Position numbers and translations under genes: made by a program
In this document: in pieces, positions 35,491-44,382 of the stretch
How the letters are laid out: every line of letters begins with the position of its first letter
How positions within the stretch are numbered: the stretch's first letter is position 1
Notes under the pieces: generated by a model
Databases searched by the model: none
Seen by the model: only the letters and a program-made list of their open reading frames with translations
Told to the model about the DNA's origin: nothing
Source of the DNA: NZQO01 sp964639255
GTDB lineage: Bacteria; Bacteroidota; Bacteroidia; Flavobacteriales; Flavobacteriaceae
Length of the DNA stretch: 64,000 nt
Assembly: GCA_964639255.1 (NCBI GenBank)
Contig: CAZXDP010000002.1
Coordinates: 1 to 64,000 of the forward strand
Reading direction: 5' to 3'

Positions 35491-37953
35491 ATGACTGAAA
35501 TTGAAATTGTAGAAAATATATTAAAAAAGTATTCCGTCGTAAATCTAAATGAGGCAGAAACGCGATTCAAGATAATTGATGAAATTTTAGAAAAATATCT
35601 AAAATGGCCCAAGGATTCTACTGCTATTGAAAGAAATATTAATGGGAATAGAGCAGATTATATCCTTCTAGATAAATCGTATAGACCCGTTTTGGTAATT
35701 GAAAGTAAAAAGAATGGCAATTACTTTAACCTACCGACTAACTATAATAGTTCTAGAAACTTTCAAAAGATTCAACTTGAAAAATTATTATCAAATGACA
35801 ATATAAAAAATGCAGTATTTCAAGTCAAAGAATATTGTGAAGATATTTTGTGTGAATATGCTTGCATTTGTAATGGTTTTGTTTGGATTATTTTTAAAAC
35901 AACTGCAACAAACAATAAACCTTGGAAAAAATTGCCAGCACTTGTAATAAGAGACTTATCATTCTTTAAAGATAATTATACTGAAGCAATTAATTTATTA
36001 AGTTACTACAACGTAACTAATGAAAGGTCAATTCAATCCCAGATTGGAATTAATCAAAAAAGTTATTCAGAAATTTTTTATCCAAAAAATAATATTACAG
36101 CGTATGATACACCTGTAAATAGCAATCCATATGCTAATTCACTAAATATTATAGGAAGAAAATACTTAGGTGTTATTCCCGAGAATGATTCGGCGTTTAT
36201 GGAAAATTGTTATGTAACTAACAAAGGTCATTATGATAAGCTTCAAAAAAACGTACAGGGTTTTCTTTACGACTCATTAACTCCATATTTTAAAAATCAG
36301 GGTTTTAGAGGATTTACGGATGATAAAGAAGGCGGTGCATTTGGAAACAAAATCATTCAAATAATTAAACAGGAGAATTTAGATAATGTTATGATTTTAT
36401 TCGGAGGTAGAGGCTCTGGGAAATCTACATTTTTAAAAAGATTCTTATTCCATATTCGACCAATACAAATAGATATGCATTCAAAAATTGCACTGGTCGA
36501 TTTAATTGATTCGCCTCAAACTGCTGAAGAACTTACAAATGAGATATGGGAAAGAACGCTTAAAAATATTGACAATGAAAATGTTAAAGAGTCTGGACGT
36601 GAGGAAATTTTAAATCTTTTTTCAGATGAATTTGAAATTTTTGAAAGGCAAGTTTTAGAAGGATTGAGAGAAGAAGATGTTGAATATCAGAAATTATTAC
36701 GTGAATTTATTCAAGAGCACATCAAAAACACAAAGTTATTTGCAGAGAAACTAAGCACAAGGTTAAAAAATAAAAACAAGGGTCTTATAGTTTTTTTAGA
36801 CAATATGGACCAATTGAATGTTGAGCTACAAGATAAATGTTATTTAACAGCTGTAGAAATTTCAAAACGATTGAGTTGTCTTGTCATAATTTCTATGAGA
36901 GAAGAAAGGTTTTATAACGCAAAAACAAAAGGTGTTCTAGATGCATATCATACGCCAGGGTATCATTTAACTGCACCAGTAATTCCAGAAGTCTTAGTTA
37001 AACGATTAGATTACATTATTCAAGAATTAAAATACAATGAAGACCTTGATTTGGAGTTTAATATTAGATCTGATTCTGCCTTAATTACAATCAAAAATTT
37101 TCTAGAAATATGCACATATCAGCTAAAAAATGACAAAAGTGAATTGAGCTTATTTTTACGCTATGCAACGCATGGAGATGTTAGACAAGCACTCGAATTT
37201 TTTAAAGGATTCCTCAAATCTGGATACACAAATGTAGATGAAATATCAAAACATAAATATTGGACTTTTCAAAGCCATCAAGTTATAAAGCCAATGATGA
37301 TACCTGATAGGATATTTTATGATGAGACATTAAGTAGAATTCCTAATATTTTTCAGCTTAGAAATGACCACAACAGTTCACATTTTACAGGACTACGTAT
37401 ATTGGATTTGTTAAATAATAAGTTTGGCGGGCAATCTTCAACAGGATTTGTAGATATCAAATATTTTGTTCAAGAGTTTGAGGAAAAATTTTCATTAACA
37501 AAAGAATGTGAAAATTATTTAGATTTATTTTTAAGAAAAGGACTTATTGAATCTAGCAACCGACTTGAAGAATATAGTAACCAAGTCGACCAGATAAAAA
37601 TAACAGCATTCGGTAAATATATGTTTGAACATTTAGTTTTCAACTTTTCCTATATAGATTTGGTTTGTTTAGAATGCGGTATCTATGACGAGGAATTAAA
37701 TAATTTTTTAATTAGATCAGCAAGTGAAGAATTAAAATTAAAAAATAGTAGAAAAATAATGGACAGAATGAATTTGAGAATAGAAAGAGCCAATAGATTT
37801 ATAAGCTATTTGGAACAGCAAGAAGAAAAAGAGGTTTCTGAATTCAATTTGGCAAAAGAGGTCGTTAAGTATTCCAACAAACTTAGAGAACAGTTTAATA
37901 TTGAAAAAGAAAGAATATTATTTAGTGCATCAAGGAATGCAAATGACAAATAA
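35491..37953 (+). CDS. cassette 2, restriction-endonuclease-like domain fused to P-loop NTPase
   Basis: 820 residues. N-terminal 1-180: a type I HsdR-like PD-(D/E)XK nuclease fold, with the catalytic set visible as RADYILLD and VLVIESKKNG. From about 300: Walker A GGRGSGKSTF, Walker B LIVFLDNMDQ, and an Arg-containing sensor (IISMREERF), as in AAA/STAND-type NTPases. The C-terminal 250 residues are helical with winged-helix-like sequence. This nuclease-NTPase architecture resembles Avs-type and other anti-phage proteins, but it is not one I can name. It is by far the largest cassette gene. Confidence 0.8.
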   Translation: MTEIEIVENILKKYSVVNLNEAETRFKIIDEILEKYLKWPKDSTAIERNINGNRADYILLDKSYRPVLVIESKKNGNYFNLPTNYNSSRNFQKIQLEKLLSNDNIKNAVFQVKEYCEDILCEYACICNGFVWIIFKTTATNNKPWKKLPALVIRDLSFFKDNYTEAINLLSYYNVTNERSIQSQIGINQKSYSEIFYPKNNITAYDTPVNSNPYANSLNIIGRKYLGVIPENDSAFMENCYVTNKGHYDKLQKNVQGFLYDSLTPYFKNQGFRGFTDDKEGGAFGNKIIQIIKQENLDNVMILFGGRGSGKSTFLKRFLFHIRPIQIDMHSKIALVDLIDSPQTAEELTNEIWERTLKNIDNENVKESGREEILNLFSDEFEIFERQVLEGLREEDVEYQKLLREFIQEHIKNTKLFAEKLSTRLKNKNKGLIVFLDNMDQLNVELQDKCYLTAVEISKRLSCLVIISMREERFYNAKTKGVLDAYHTPGYHLTAPVIPEVLVKRLDYIIQELKYNEDLDLEFNIRSDSALITIKNFLEICTYQLKNDKSELSLFLRYATHGDVRQALEFFKGFLKSGYTNVDEISKHKYWTFQSHQVIKPMMIPDRIFYDETLSRIPNIFQLRNDHNSSHFTGLRILDLLNNKFGGQSSTGFVDIKYFVQEFEEKFSLTKECENYLDLFLRKGLIESSNRLEEYSNQVDQIKITAFGKYMFEHLVFNFSYIDLVCLECGIYDEELNNFLIRSASEELKLKNSRKIMDRMNLRIERANRFISYLEQQEEKEVSEFNLAKEVVKYSNKLREQFNIEKERILFSASRNANDK

Positions 37954-37956
37954 CTA

Positions 37957-38140
37957 ATTACAAACACAGGCTATAAGTAATCCGCCAGAAGCGTACACGT
38001 TGCTTGTTCTCGGCTACATTTCAACAAGTTCAATATATCGCTTCTGTAAATCCTCTCGTCCCGAAGCTTCGGAATTCAGCTTGGTGTTTACTTGCAAAGT
38101 TAATCACTAACTCACGCAACTACTCATAGCCGAGACCATT
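37957..38140 (+). repeat. cassette site 2
   Basis: L'' AGGCTATAAGTAATCCGC near 37968 pairs with the right-hand CGCAACTACTCATAGCCG ending near 38132. R' is ATT at 38138-38140 in place of GTT. The tip holds CCCGAAGCTTCGG. The R'' of cassette 2 (TTACAAAC) matches its own start only loosely. Confidence 0.6.
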
Positions 38141-38164
38141 GCCAGTAATTTGAAAATTAACAAT

Positions 38165-38593
38165 ATGATAAAAAAGATTTCAAGAATTTTTCAATCAATT
38201 CTAATTTTAATAGGACTTCAATCTTGCGGAGAAATAAATACCACTAAAAACTTTGCAAACGGACAAAAAAATCTGGTTGTTTTCTCTGATTATGGTAGTA
38301 AAACGGACACAATCATTGAAAATGTAAACGAACAACAGATTAGAACCGAAATGAATAAAATCAACTGGAATAAATATCATATGGTTTACATCGAGAGAAA
38401 CGTTGGCGAAATGATTGGAGTTTTGGGCTTACTCAAAGATGATGGAATTACACCACCTGGATTGACATCAACTTGGGACGAAAACGGAAAAATGTTAGTT
38501 ATGAAAAACGACCCAAAAACCCCTGAAGAATTAACTGATATTTTAATCGCCTATCTGAATGATGACAAGGATTTGAAAAACAAATTTGAATAA
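38165..38593 (+). CDS. cassette 3, small lipoprotein
   Basis: 142 residues from the ATG at 38165 (MIKKISRIFQSILILIGLQS, lipid Cys in LQSCGEIN). The rest is a small soluble domain (NLVVFSDYGSKTDTIIENVN, MVYIERNVGEMIGVLGLL). No family recognised. A single-gene cassette with its ATG about 26 bases after the cassette start. Confidence 0.6.
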   Translation: MIKKISRIFQSILILIGLQSCGEINTTKNFANGQKNLVVFSDYGSKTDTIIENVNEQQIRTEMNKINWNKYHMVYIERNVGEMIGVLGLLKDDGITPPGLTSTWDENGKMLVMKNDPKTPEELTDILIAYLNDDKDLKNKFE

Positions 38594-38597
38594 AAAC

Positions 38598-38721
38598 TAC
38601 TGGCAACAAGTATATAGCCCATAGCTGAAAAAGGGCATAAAAAAGGCTTGAGCGCATTTGCTAAGACCGCCATCCCGACGCTTCGGGATTAACCTGTAGC
38701 CATATTTCAGGACGCGACCTT
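38598..38721 (+). repeat. cassette site 3
   Basis: R'' TACTGGCAAC (38598-38607) is the reverse complement of the start of cassette 3 (TTGCCAGTA at 38139) over nine bases. L'' TATATAGCCCATAGC faces CCTGTAGCCATATTT on the right. R' is a poor CTT near 38719. The internal hairpin is CCCGACGCTTCGGG. Confidence 0.65.
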
Positions 38722-38738
38722 AGGAAAAAAACCGAACT

Positions 38739-39650
38739 ATGGAAGAAACCATTATACCAGTTGAATCGATTAGAGAAAGAGATGTTGATTTAATTTTGCT
38801 CGAAGAATTATCGACCGACAGTTCATTTGGCGAATGGTTTATTAGAGAATTAAATCTTCCCAACTTAACAGCCATTAATGGAGCTTGGAGAAGTATTTCG
38901 GCATTTGGACTTGGAGAAACAGACCTACTGTTTTCATACAATTCATATGAGAAAAGGATATTTGTGCTCATAGAAAACAAATTGGATACTTCCTTTCAAC
39001 ACGAACAATTCAATCGGTATATAAAACGGGCAGACGAATATTTGACAAAAAAAGAATGCGACGGTGCTTTCGCTGTCTTGATTGCACCAAAACTTTACTG
39101 CGAAAATCAAAGTGACTTCGAAAATTATGTGACTTATGAAACAATTGCAGAACGACTGGAATTTGTTGGAACTAAAAGAAATAAATTTAAAAGCCATTTG
39201 CTGCAAATTGCAACGGAAAAACTGAGACGTGGTTATCAACCTGTGAATTCTATTCCAGTCCAAAATTTCTGGCATTCCTATTGGCGATATAAAGAAGAAA
39301 ATTTTCCGAGTCTGATATTGAAAAAACCAGACATTGTTCCTCATAATAGCGATTGGCCGATGCTTTATGACGACAGATTAAAAAATATAGTGTTCTATCA
39401 CAAACTTGGACAAGGTAATACAGATGCGACCTTTAAAGGTTTTCCCGAAGAAGTTGAGTACAAAATAAAAGGACTGCTTCCGGAATGGGCGAAGTTAGAA
39501 AAACACGGCAAAAGTTTTTCAATTCGAGTTTATTCAGGAACAATAGATAGAACAGAAGAATTTAACAAACAGATCGAGCATGTGGAGAATGGATTGAGAA
39601 ACCTTGAGCGAATAAGAAATTGGATAATTGAAAATAAAAGCTTGCTCTAA
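38739..39650 (+). CDS. cassette 4, PD-(D/E)XK nuclease-superfamily protein
   Basis: 303 residues. The core GETDLLFSYNSYEKRIFVLI followed by ENKLDT gives the D-x(n)-E-x-K catalytic set (about residues 65-85). QFNRYIKRADEY after it is typical of the PDDEXK_4/DUF4268-like nucleases. The C-terminal half (about 170-303) is a second domain of unknown type. No methylase or partner is in the cassette. Role could be restriction-like defence or repair. Confidence 0.72.
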   Translation: MEETIIPVESIRERDVDLILLEELSTDSSFGEWFIRELNLPNLTAINGAWRSISAFGLGETDLLFSYNSYEKRIFVLIENKLDTSFQHEQFNRYIKRADEYLTKKECDGAFAVLIAPKLYCENQSDFENYVTYETIAERLEFVGTKRNKFKSHLLQIATEKLRRGYQPVNSIPVQNFWHSYWRYKEENFPSLILKKPDIVPHNSDWPMLYDDRLKNIVFYHKLGQGNTDATFKGFPEEVEYKIKGLLPEWAKLEKHGKSFSIRVYSGTIDRTEEFNKQIEHVENGLRNLERIRNWIIENKSLL

Positions 39651-39891
39651 CATTAGCTATTATATCGCAAAGTGCCAGTGCGCACTGCGTGGTCAAGTAA
39701 GCGGGTTTCCAGTTTGCCAATCCGCAGGCAGGATCAAAATTAAGGCCGTCGCTGTTGAAGGACACCCTTGGCGGTGTGCGGAATTGTTGTATTTTAGGGG
39801 CTTCTCCCCTATTGGTAAAATAATTCAAATAATGCCGTGATCCGCTTATTTAAGCGGGATAACGAAAGTAAGGGTGAGGATATAACTAGTT
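39643..39891 (+). repeat. cassette site 4, type A long site
   Basis: R'' TGCTCTAAC overlaps the stop of cassette 4. R' GTT lies at 39889-39891. It contains the type-A block at 39760-39810 (GGACACCC, GGAATTGTTGTATTTTAG, hairpin TAGGGGCTTCTCCCCTA) and the segment TCCGCTTATTTAAGCGGGAT, itself a palindrome. Confidence 0.7.
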
Positions 39892-39913
39892 ACCTGCAAG
39901 CTGAAAAACGACA

Positions 39914-40597
39914 ATGAGACAACTAATTATAGGACTTCTAACAATCTTGACTCTAAATTGTCAAAGCCAAGAACTTGAATATAGAAGTGTTGAATACTAT
40001 TTCGACCAAGTTGCTGAACTTGAACTCAATGGACTTATTGAACAAGGAATACTAATTGACTCGACAACAATTGCTGACAAGTACTTAGACAAAGAAACTA
40101 AGAGCTTGAACGAAGAAGGATTTATGAAATATGGAGAAATTAAGATGGATGTTTATATGTCATTCTTCAAAGACTACTTGTATCAGCAACATATTGAGTA
40201 TGGCAACAATGTTTATGTTCTGTATTTTACAATCGCAGGATTTGATGACGTAGAATGGGATATTGTAAAATGGAACAAAGTTGATTGGAAGAATGATGAC
40301 AAACTAAGTCGTGATAAGCTGAAAACCGATTCTTCATTGACAAGAATATTTTGGAACTATGACGAAGGACCAAAAAATATGGAGAATATCAGATTGTTTA
40401 TCGAAAATGACTATTTAGTTTTTGAACGTGGAAATTTATACCTTTCGCTTTATGACTTAAAAACAGATTTACTTCTGTTGAATGAAGAAAGTCCTTGGCA
40501 CGCCTCGGACGGTGAAGATAAAGACAAAATGAATGAGTGGATTAAGACAAATCTTCACGAAAAGATTGAAGAGAAATTGAATGATAAAAGAAAATAA
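39914..40597 (+). CDS. cassette 5, secreted protein of unknown function
   Basis: 227 residues. Signal MRQLIIGLLTILTLNCQSQE (Cys fits a lipid anchor). Highly charged mature part with DGEDKDKMNEWIKTNLHEKI at the end. Trp- and Asp-rich middle (FDDVEWDIVKWNKVDWKNDD). No family recognised. ATG 24 bases from the cassette start. Confidence 0.6.
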   Translation: MRQLIIGLLTILTLNCQSQELEYRSVEYYFDQVAELELNGLIEQGILIDSTTIADKYLDKETKSLNEEGFMKYGEIKMDVYMSFFKDYLYQQHIEYGNNVYVLYFTIAGFDDVEWDIVKWNKVDWKNDDKLSRDKLKTDSSLTRIFWNYDEGPKNMENIRLFIENDYLVFERGNLYLSLYDLKTDLLLLNEESPWHASDGEDKDKMNEWIKTNLHEKIEEKLNDKRK

Positions 40598-40601
40598 AGC
40601 C

Positions 40602-40730
40602 TGCAGGTAACATAGCATATAGCTTATGGCGGGTGAATGGCTATCAGCAAGGTTTTCGCTCCGTGGCCAGCTTTGGTCTCGGTGGACAGGAAAGTGCTTC
40701 GAAACCGCTACAAGCCATATGCAAACCGTT
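40602..40730 (+). repeat. cassette site 5
   Basis: R'' TGCAGGTAAC (40602-40611) is an exact 10-base complement of the start of cassette 5 (GTTACCTGCA at 39889). L'' GCATATAGCTTATGGC pairs with GCTACAAGCCATATGC on the right. R' GTT at 40728-40730. Confidence 0.75.
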
Positions 40731-40776
40731 GGGCTTCATTTTGAAAATCGAACTCTGAATCAAAAATTTAGGAAAA

Positions 40777-41241
40777 ATGAAAAGAAAATTTTCATTACTT
40801 GTAATGGGATTTTTAGCATTCGGATTTTTATTTTATTACATAGGCTGGTCTTTTTCACCAGGGAGTTATGGAAAAGCTGAAACTTATGAATTGAATACTG
40901 ACGAAAAAACTCTTATCGAAATTATAAATGTTGTAAAATCAGAAAATAATTTAAAGACAAATTCTTTCGCTGACCATAAAAATGGACATTGGTATTCAAT
41001 TTATTTTGAGTATAAAGATAAAAATCTGATAATTCACGCATTGACAAGACCAAAAAATAAAACAACGACAACATTATATTTTTCAAGTTATAAAGACAAA
41101 ACTGACCTTGGAAATTGGATTGAAGCAAATGAACATTTTTGGTGGTGGAAAAACTCTAAAGTTAAAACCGAGTTTGAAACAAGAATATTGAGTAAAATTA
41201 AGGAAAGGATAAAAAAAACGAAAGCACAACACATTATATAA
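40777..41241 (+). CDS. cassette 6, membrane-anchored small protein
   Basis: 154 residues. One N-terminal helix (FSLLVMGFLAFGFLFYYIGW), then a soluble domain (HWYSIYFEYKDKNLIIHALT). The last codons run into the R'' of the following site, so the stop lies within the recombination site, as often seen in compact cassettes. No family recognised. Confidence 0.6.
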   Translation: MKRKFSLLVMGFLAFGFLFYYIGWSFSPGSYGKAETYELNTDEKTLIEIINVVKSENNLKTNSFADHKNGHWYSIYFEYKDKNLIIHALTRPKNKTTTTLYFSSYKDKTDLGNWIEANEHFWWWKNSKVKTEFETRILSKIKERIKKTKAQHII

Positions 41242-41351
41242 GCTATGGCTTGGTTAGTCCTCACTTGGAAAATCCGCAGGATTTTCCAAGGCCAGTTTTT
41301 ATTTGAAGAGGTTCGTGCTAAAACACATCATAGCTCATATACATTAACGTT
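41221..41351 (+). repeat. cassette site 6
   Basis: R'' AAGCACAAC at 41222-41230; the cassette 6 start, GTTGGGCTT, matches its complement GTTGTGCTT at eight of nine positions. L'' TTATATAAGCTATGGC pairs with CATAGCTCATATACA. R' GTT at 41349-41351. Confidence 0.7.
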
Positions 41352-41395
41352 GTGCACACTTAAATTAAAACATACATGTCTGACCACTAAATATT

Positions 41396-41722
41396 ATGGC
41401 AGATCTCAAACCTATTCAATTCCAAAAATTCACGACCATTCCCATGAATACAAACCTTCGTAGATTCTATCTTTCAAGTTTAATTCTTGGACTTTTTTTA
41501 TCGATAATTGGCGGTTTAATGAAAATTCTTCATTGGCCTGGACAAATTAGTGTTTTTCTCATCGCCACATTATTAAATCTCATTTTCATTGTGATCGGTC
41601 TTTTCCATTTATATAAAATCTCTAGAATAAGCACTCAACAAAAGTTACTCTGGATGCTAGGATTCTTCTTTCTATCATGGATAACTGGATTATTATATTA
41701 CTCCCGATTGAATAAAAAATAA
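41396..41722 (+). CDS. cassette 7, small membrane protein
   Basis: 108 residues with three helices (LILGLFLSIIGGLMKIL, FLIATLLNLIFIVIGLFHLY, LLWMLGFFFLSWITGLLYY) and a basic end. The GLMKILHWPGQ segment resembles the GldL-like/DUF5808-type motif found in small flavobacterial membrane proteins; that is weak. A start at 41444 (MNTNLRRFYL) is also possible. Confidence 0.6.
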   Translation: MADLKPIQFQKFTTIPMNTNLRRFYLSSLILGLFLSIIGGLMKILHWPGQISVFLIATLLNLIFIVIGLFHLYKISRISTQQKLLWMLGFFFLSWITGLLYYSRLNKK

Positions 41723-41723
41723 C

Positions 41724-41982
41724 TGTGCCTAACAACGCGTAACGCACATTGCCGTCCTCGCTCGTTTTGAACAACAACCACACTCAAGCCATCCAAATCT
41801 TTTAAATTGTAATCTGGAAACGCAACGAAGCGTTATACGAAGCAGTTAAAGGACACCCTTGGCAATGTGCGGAATTGTTGTATTTTAGGGGCTTCTACCC
41901 TGTTAATATTATTATTCCAAAAATGCCATTTTCCGCTTATACAAGCGGGATAACGAAAGTAAGGGTGAGGATATAACTAGTT
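41724..41982 (+). repeat. cassette site 7, type A long site
   Basis: R'' TGTGCCTAAC at 41724-41733 against the cassette 7 start GTTGTGCACA (the complement of R'' is GTTAGGCACA). R' GTT at 41980-41982. Type-A block at 41851-41900. The R'' is a good classical GCCTAAC box. Confidence 0.7.
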
Positions 41983-41998
41983 GCCCACAATTTGAGAA

Positions 41999-42451
41999 AT
42001 GAGCAGAGTAAAAAATTTTCTAACTGAATTAGACGATTATGAATTAGCTTTTTTTGCAAAATTCAAGCTAATGACCTTTATGAAAGAAACACAATCGGAA
42101 ATAAAGGAATATCTGATTGAAAGAAATCTGAACGAATCAAAAATTGACCGATTGATTTCCGAGAATCCGAAATCAAAATTAAACGACGACAGGAGAAGAT
42201 GTCTACGTTGTTATTCTGACAAAATCCGAAAAGATAAAGTGGAATGGACAAATACTGGTGGTGGAATTGGAATCGGAGACGAAATCGCAACTTGGGATGG
42301 AATTGGTAGACGAACGACTTATAAAGATGAAGTTATCTGCAACGTTTGCGGAAATTGGTTAGAAGACCCAAATCAAGAAAAACCACAACCGACTTCCAAA
42401 AAAATATTATACGGAATTTGGGACTTTGTAATCGGAGTGTTACGGAATTAA
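41999..42451 (+). CDS. cassette 8, zinc-ribbon-like protein
   Basis: 150 residues. Two Cys pairs, CLRCYSDK and CNVCGNW, about 45 residues apart, can bind one zinc. A helical N-terminus (LTELDDYELAFFAKFKLMTF) precedes. The C-terminal KKILYGIWDFVIGVL may associate with membrane. Function unknown. Only 16 bases separate the R' cut from the ATG. Confidence 0.65.
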   Translation: MSRVKNFLTELDDYELAFFAKFKLMTFMKETQSEIKEYLIERNLNESKIDRLISENPKSKLNDDRRRCLRCYSDKIRKDKVEWTNTGGGIGIGDEIATWDGIGRRTTYKDEVICNVCGNWLEDPNQEKPQPTSKKILYGIWDFVIGVLRN

Positions 42452-42457
42452 TAAAAC

Positions 42458-42731
42458 TGTGGGCAACAACGTGTATAGTTCATTGCGTCTAAATTGCCTC
42501 CGGCCAATTAATACTACGTGTTCAAATGGACGGGTATTCAGATTGCCTACCAGCAGGTAAGATTGATATAAGCAATTTATTATTGCCGTCGTTGTTAAAG
42601 GACACCTTTGGCGGTGTGCGGAATTGTTGTATTTTAGGAGTTTCTCCCCTAGTAATAAAATTATTCATAAAATGCCGTTATCCGCTTATACAGGCGAGAT
42701 AATGAAGCTAAATGTGAGGATATATCTAGTT
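42458..42731 (+). repeat. cassette site 8, type A long site
   Basis: R'' TGTGGGCAAC (42458-42467) is an exact 10-base complement of the start of cassette 8 (GTTGCCCACA at 41980). The R' arriving from cassette 9 is GTTACCAAAC, unrelated beyond GTT. Type-A block 42600-42650. This is the clearest example that complementarity belongs to the cassette and not to the site. Confidence 0.78.
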
Positions 42732-42754
42732 ACCAAACAGTTGAAAACCAAGCA

Positions 42755-43339
42755 ATGAGACAACTTCTAATTTTAGTTTTAGTATTATCTATTCTATCAA
42801 GTTGCGACCGAAACAAGTCGGACAAAATCCAATCTGAACTTGAACAGAAAACCGAATTAGAAACGGTCAAATCAAAAATGGAAAACGATACAATTAACAA
42901 TTATTGGGCGTTAATTCTCGACACTATTTCAAGCAAAAAAGAATTTAAAATTTCGGACTTAAAATATACTCTTGAACTAAAAACTTATAGTTTAAATGAC
43001 AGCTCAATAGTTCGGAATTTAGCTCAAGATGGAGAACAACCATATTTAGACCATTCTCACAAAATGGTAACTGATTTTAAACTTTTGACTAACTCAACTG
43101 TTGACAAAAAACAAATCGACAGAACTGTCTTCGAAAAAGCCCTGATACCTGAATTTTACGCCAAGTGCAATCTTTTCTCAACAGAAATTGACAGCATTGT
43201 GGGTAACAATATTTATCTGACTTCGGACTTGGCTGTTCCTGATACGGACAATCAATGGAGAGTCTGGTATTCAATCAAAATAAAGAACAACCGATTTGGA
43301 AAATTGGAAATCAAAGAAACTGATTATGTCGGATTATAA
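42755..43339 (+). CDS. cassette 9, lipoprotein of unknown function
   Basis: 194 residues. Lipoprotein signal MRQLLILVLVLSILSSCDRN, a charged linker, and a soluble domain ending in WRVWYSIKIKNNRFGKLEIK. No family recognised. The first residues, MRQLL, and the leader length resemble those of cassette 5, perhaps only because both are lipoproteins. Confidence 0.6.
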   Translation: MRQLLILVLVLSILSSCDRNKSDKIQSELEQKTELETVKSKMENDTINNYWALILDTISSKKEFKISDLKYTLELKTYSLNDSSIVRNLAQDGEQPYLDHSHKMVTDFKLLTNSTVDKKQIDRTVFEKALIPEFYAKCNLFSTEIDSIVGNNIYLTSDLAVPDTDNQWRVWYSIKIKNNRFGKLEIKETDYVGL

Positions 43340-43344
43340 AAACC

Positions 43345-43620
43345 GTTTGGTAACACCGGCTATAGTTCATTGCTTCTGACTTTGCCTCCGTCCAGTGCCC
43401 ACTCCACGCTCAAGTGGATGGTTTTCCCATTTGCCTACCCGTAGGTAGGTTTGAAATTAGCAATTTATTATTGCCGTCGCTGTTAAAGGACACCCTTGGC
43501 AATGTGCGGAATTGTTGTATTTTAGGGGCTTCTCCCCGTCTATTCTAATAACCCAATAAGTTCTGTTGTCCGTGTTAAATTATCGGGATCACAACTATAA
43601 AATGAAGCATATAACAAGTT
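43345..43620 (+). repeat. cassette site 9, type A long site
   Basis: R'' GTTTGGTAAC (43345-43354) is the exact complement of the cassette 9 start GTTACCAAAC (42729). L'' GGCTATAGTTCATTGC pairs with AATGAAGCATATAA near 43601. R' GTT at 43618-43620. Type-A block about 43488-43537. Confidence 0.78.
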
Positions 43621-43759
43621 GTACACCATTTTGAGAATCAGAAATGATTAAATTGACGCCAAGACTTGGTACTAATTGAAAACTTTAGCTAATTAATAAA
43701 ACCAACAATAGTAAATATCCAAAAAATTGGAATGTGAGTACGTTTTCAGCAATTTTCAT

Positions 43760-44119
43760 ATGAGAATGATAAACCCATACTACTACTTCTTTTACAAACT
43801 ATCTCGATTCTTCAATAAGGAAGGTGATAATGAATGGGGACCAATAGGAGCTATTACTTTCTTTATCGGACAATATATTGGCATTTCTTATATTGAGTTT
43901 TTATCAATAGGGGAAGAAATGTTTAATCGGCATAAGATTCCTTTGATAATCATTATGGTAATACTATTTATAGGTAATTCGATATTGTTTTTAAATTCTA
44001 TAAGAGTTAATAGAATTATGGATAAATACCAATGTGAATCAAAATTTCAAAACAAATTAGGAACTACATTAGTTATAATATTTATGCTATTACCACTAAT
44101 CATTCTTCTATTTTTTTAA
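43760..44119 (+). CDS. cassette 10, three-helix membrane protein
   Basis: 119 residues from MRMINPYYYFFYKLSRFFNK, followed by GDNEWGPIGAITFFIGQYIG. The opening NPYYYFFYKLSRFFNK and the EWGP turn recur in small Bacteroidota membrane proteins of unknown role. Helices near 25-45, 60-80 and 98-118. About 140 bases lie between the cassette start and this ATG with no other gene. Confidence 0.65.
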   Translation: MRMINPYYYFFYKLSRFFNKEGDNEWGPIGAITFFIGQYIGISYIEFLSIGEEMFNRHKIPLIIIMVILFIGNSILFLNSIRVNRIMDKYQCESKFQNKLGTTLVIIFMLLPLIILLFF

Positions 44120-44234
44120 ACAACTAAGATGAATATCTAGTCAAAATTCGAACATAAAACTTTACGAAAAGGACATTGGAAATCATAAATTTTTCTGTAT
44201 TCAATTAAGAAATAAGCTTCAAAATAAAAAAAAC

Positions 44235-44366
44235 GGTGTACAACAACGGCTATAGTTCATTGCTTCTGACTTTCCTCTCGGAAAGTCCTCGCAAATTTGC
44301 TATCTTCGGTTTACGGCGGAAAATCCTCGGGGATTTTCACGCAACGAAACCGTAGCCAAACACGTC
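44235..44366 (+). repeat. cassette site 10, short site
   Basis: R'' GGTGTACAAC (44235-44244) is the exact complement of the cassette 10 start GTTGTACACC (43618). L'' GGCTATAGTTCATTGC pairs with GCAACGAAACCGTAGCC, giving a near-complete attC-like hairpin. R' is GTC at 44364-44366. Confidence 0.78.
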
Positions 44367-44382
44367 ACCCACAATTGACGAA

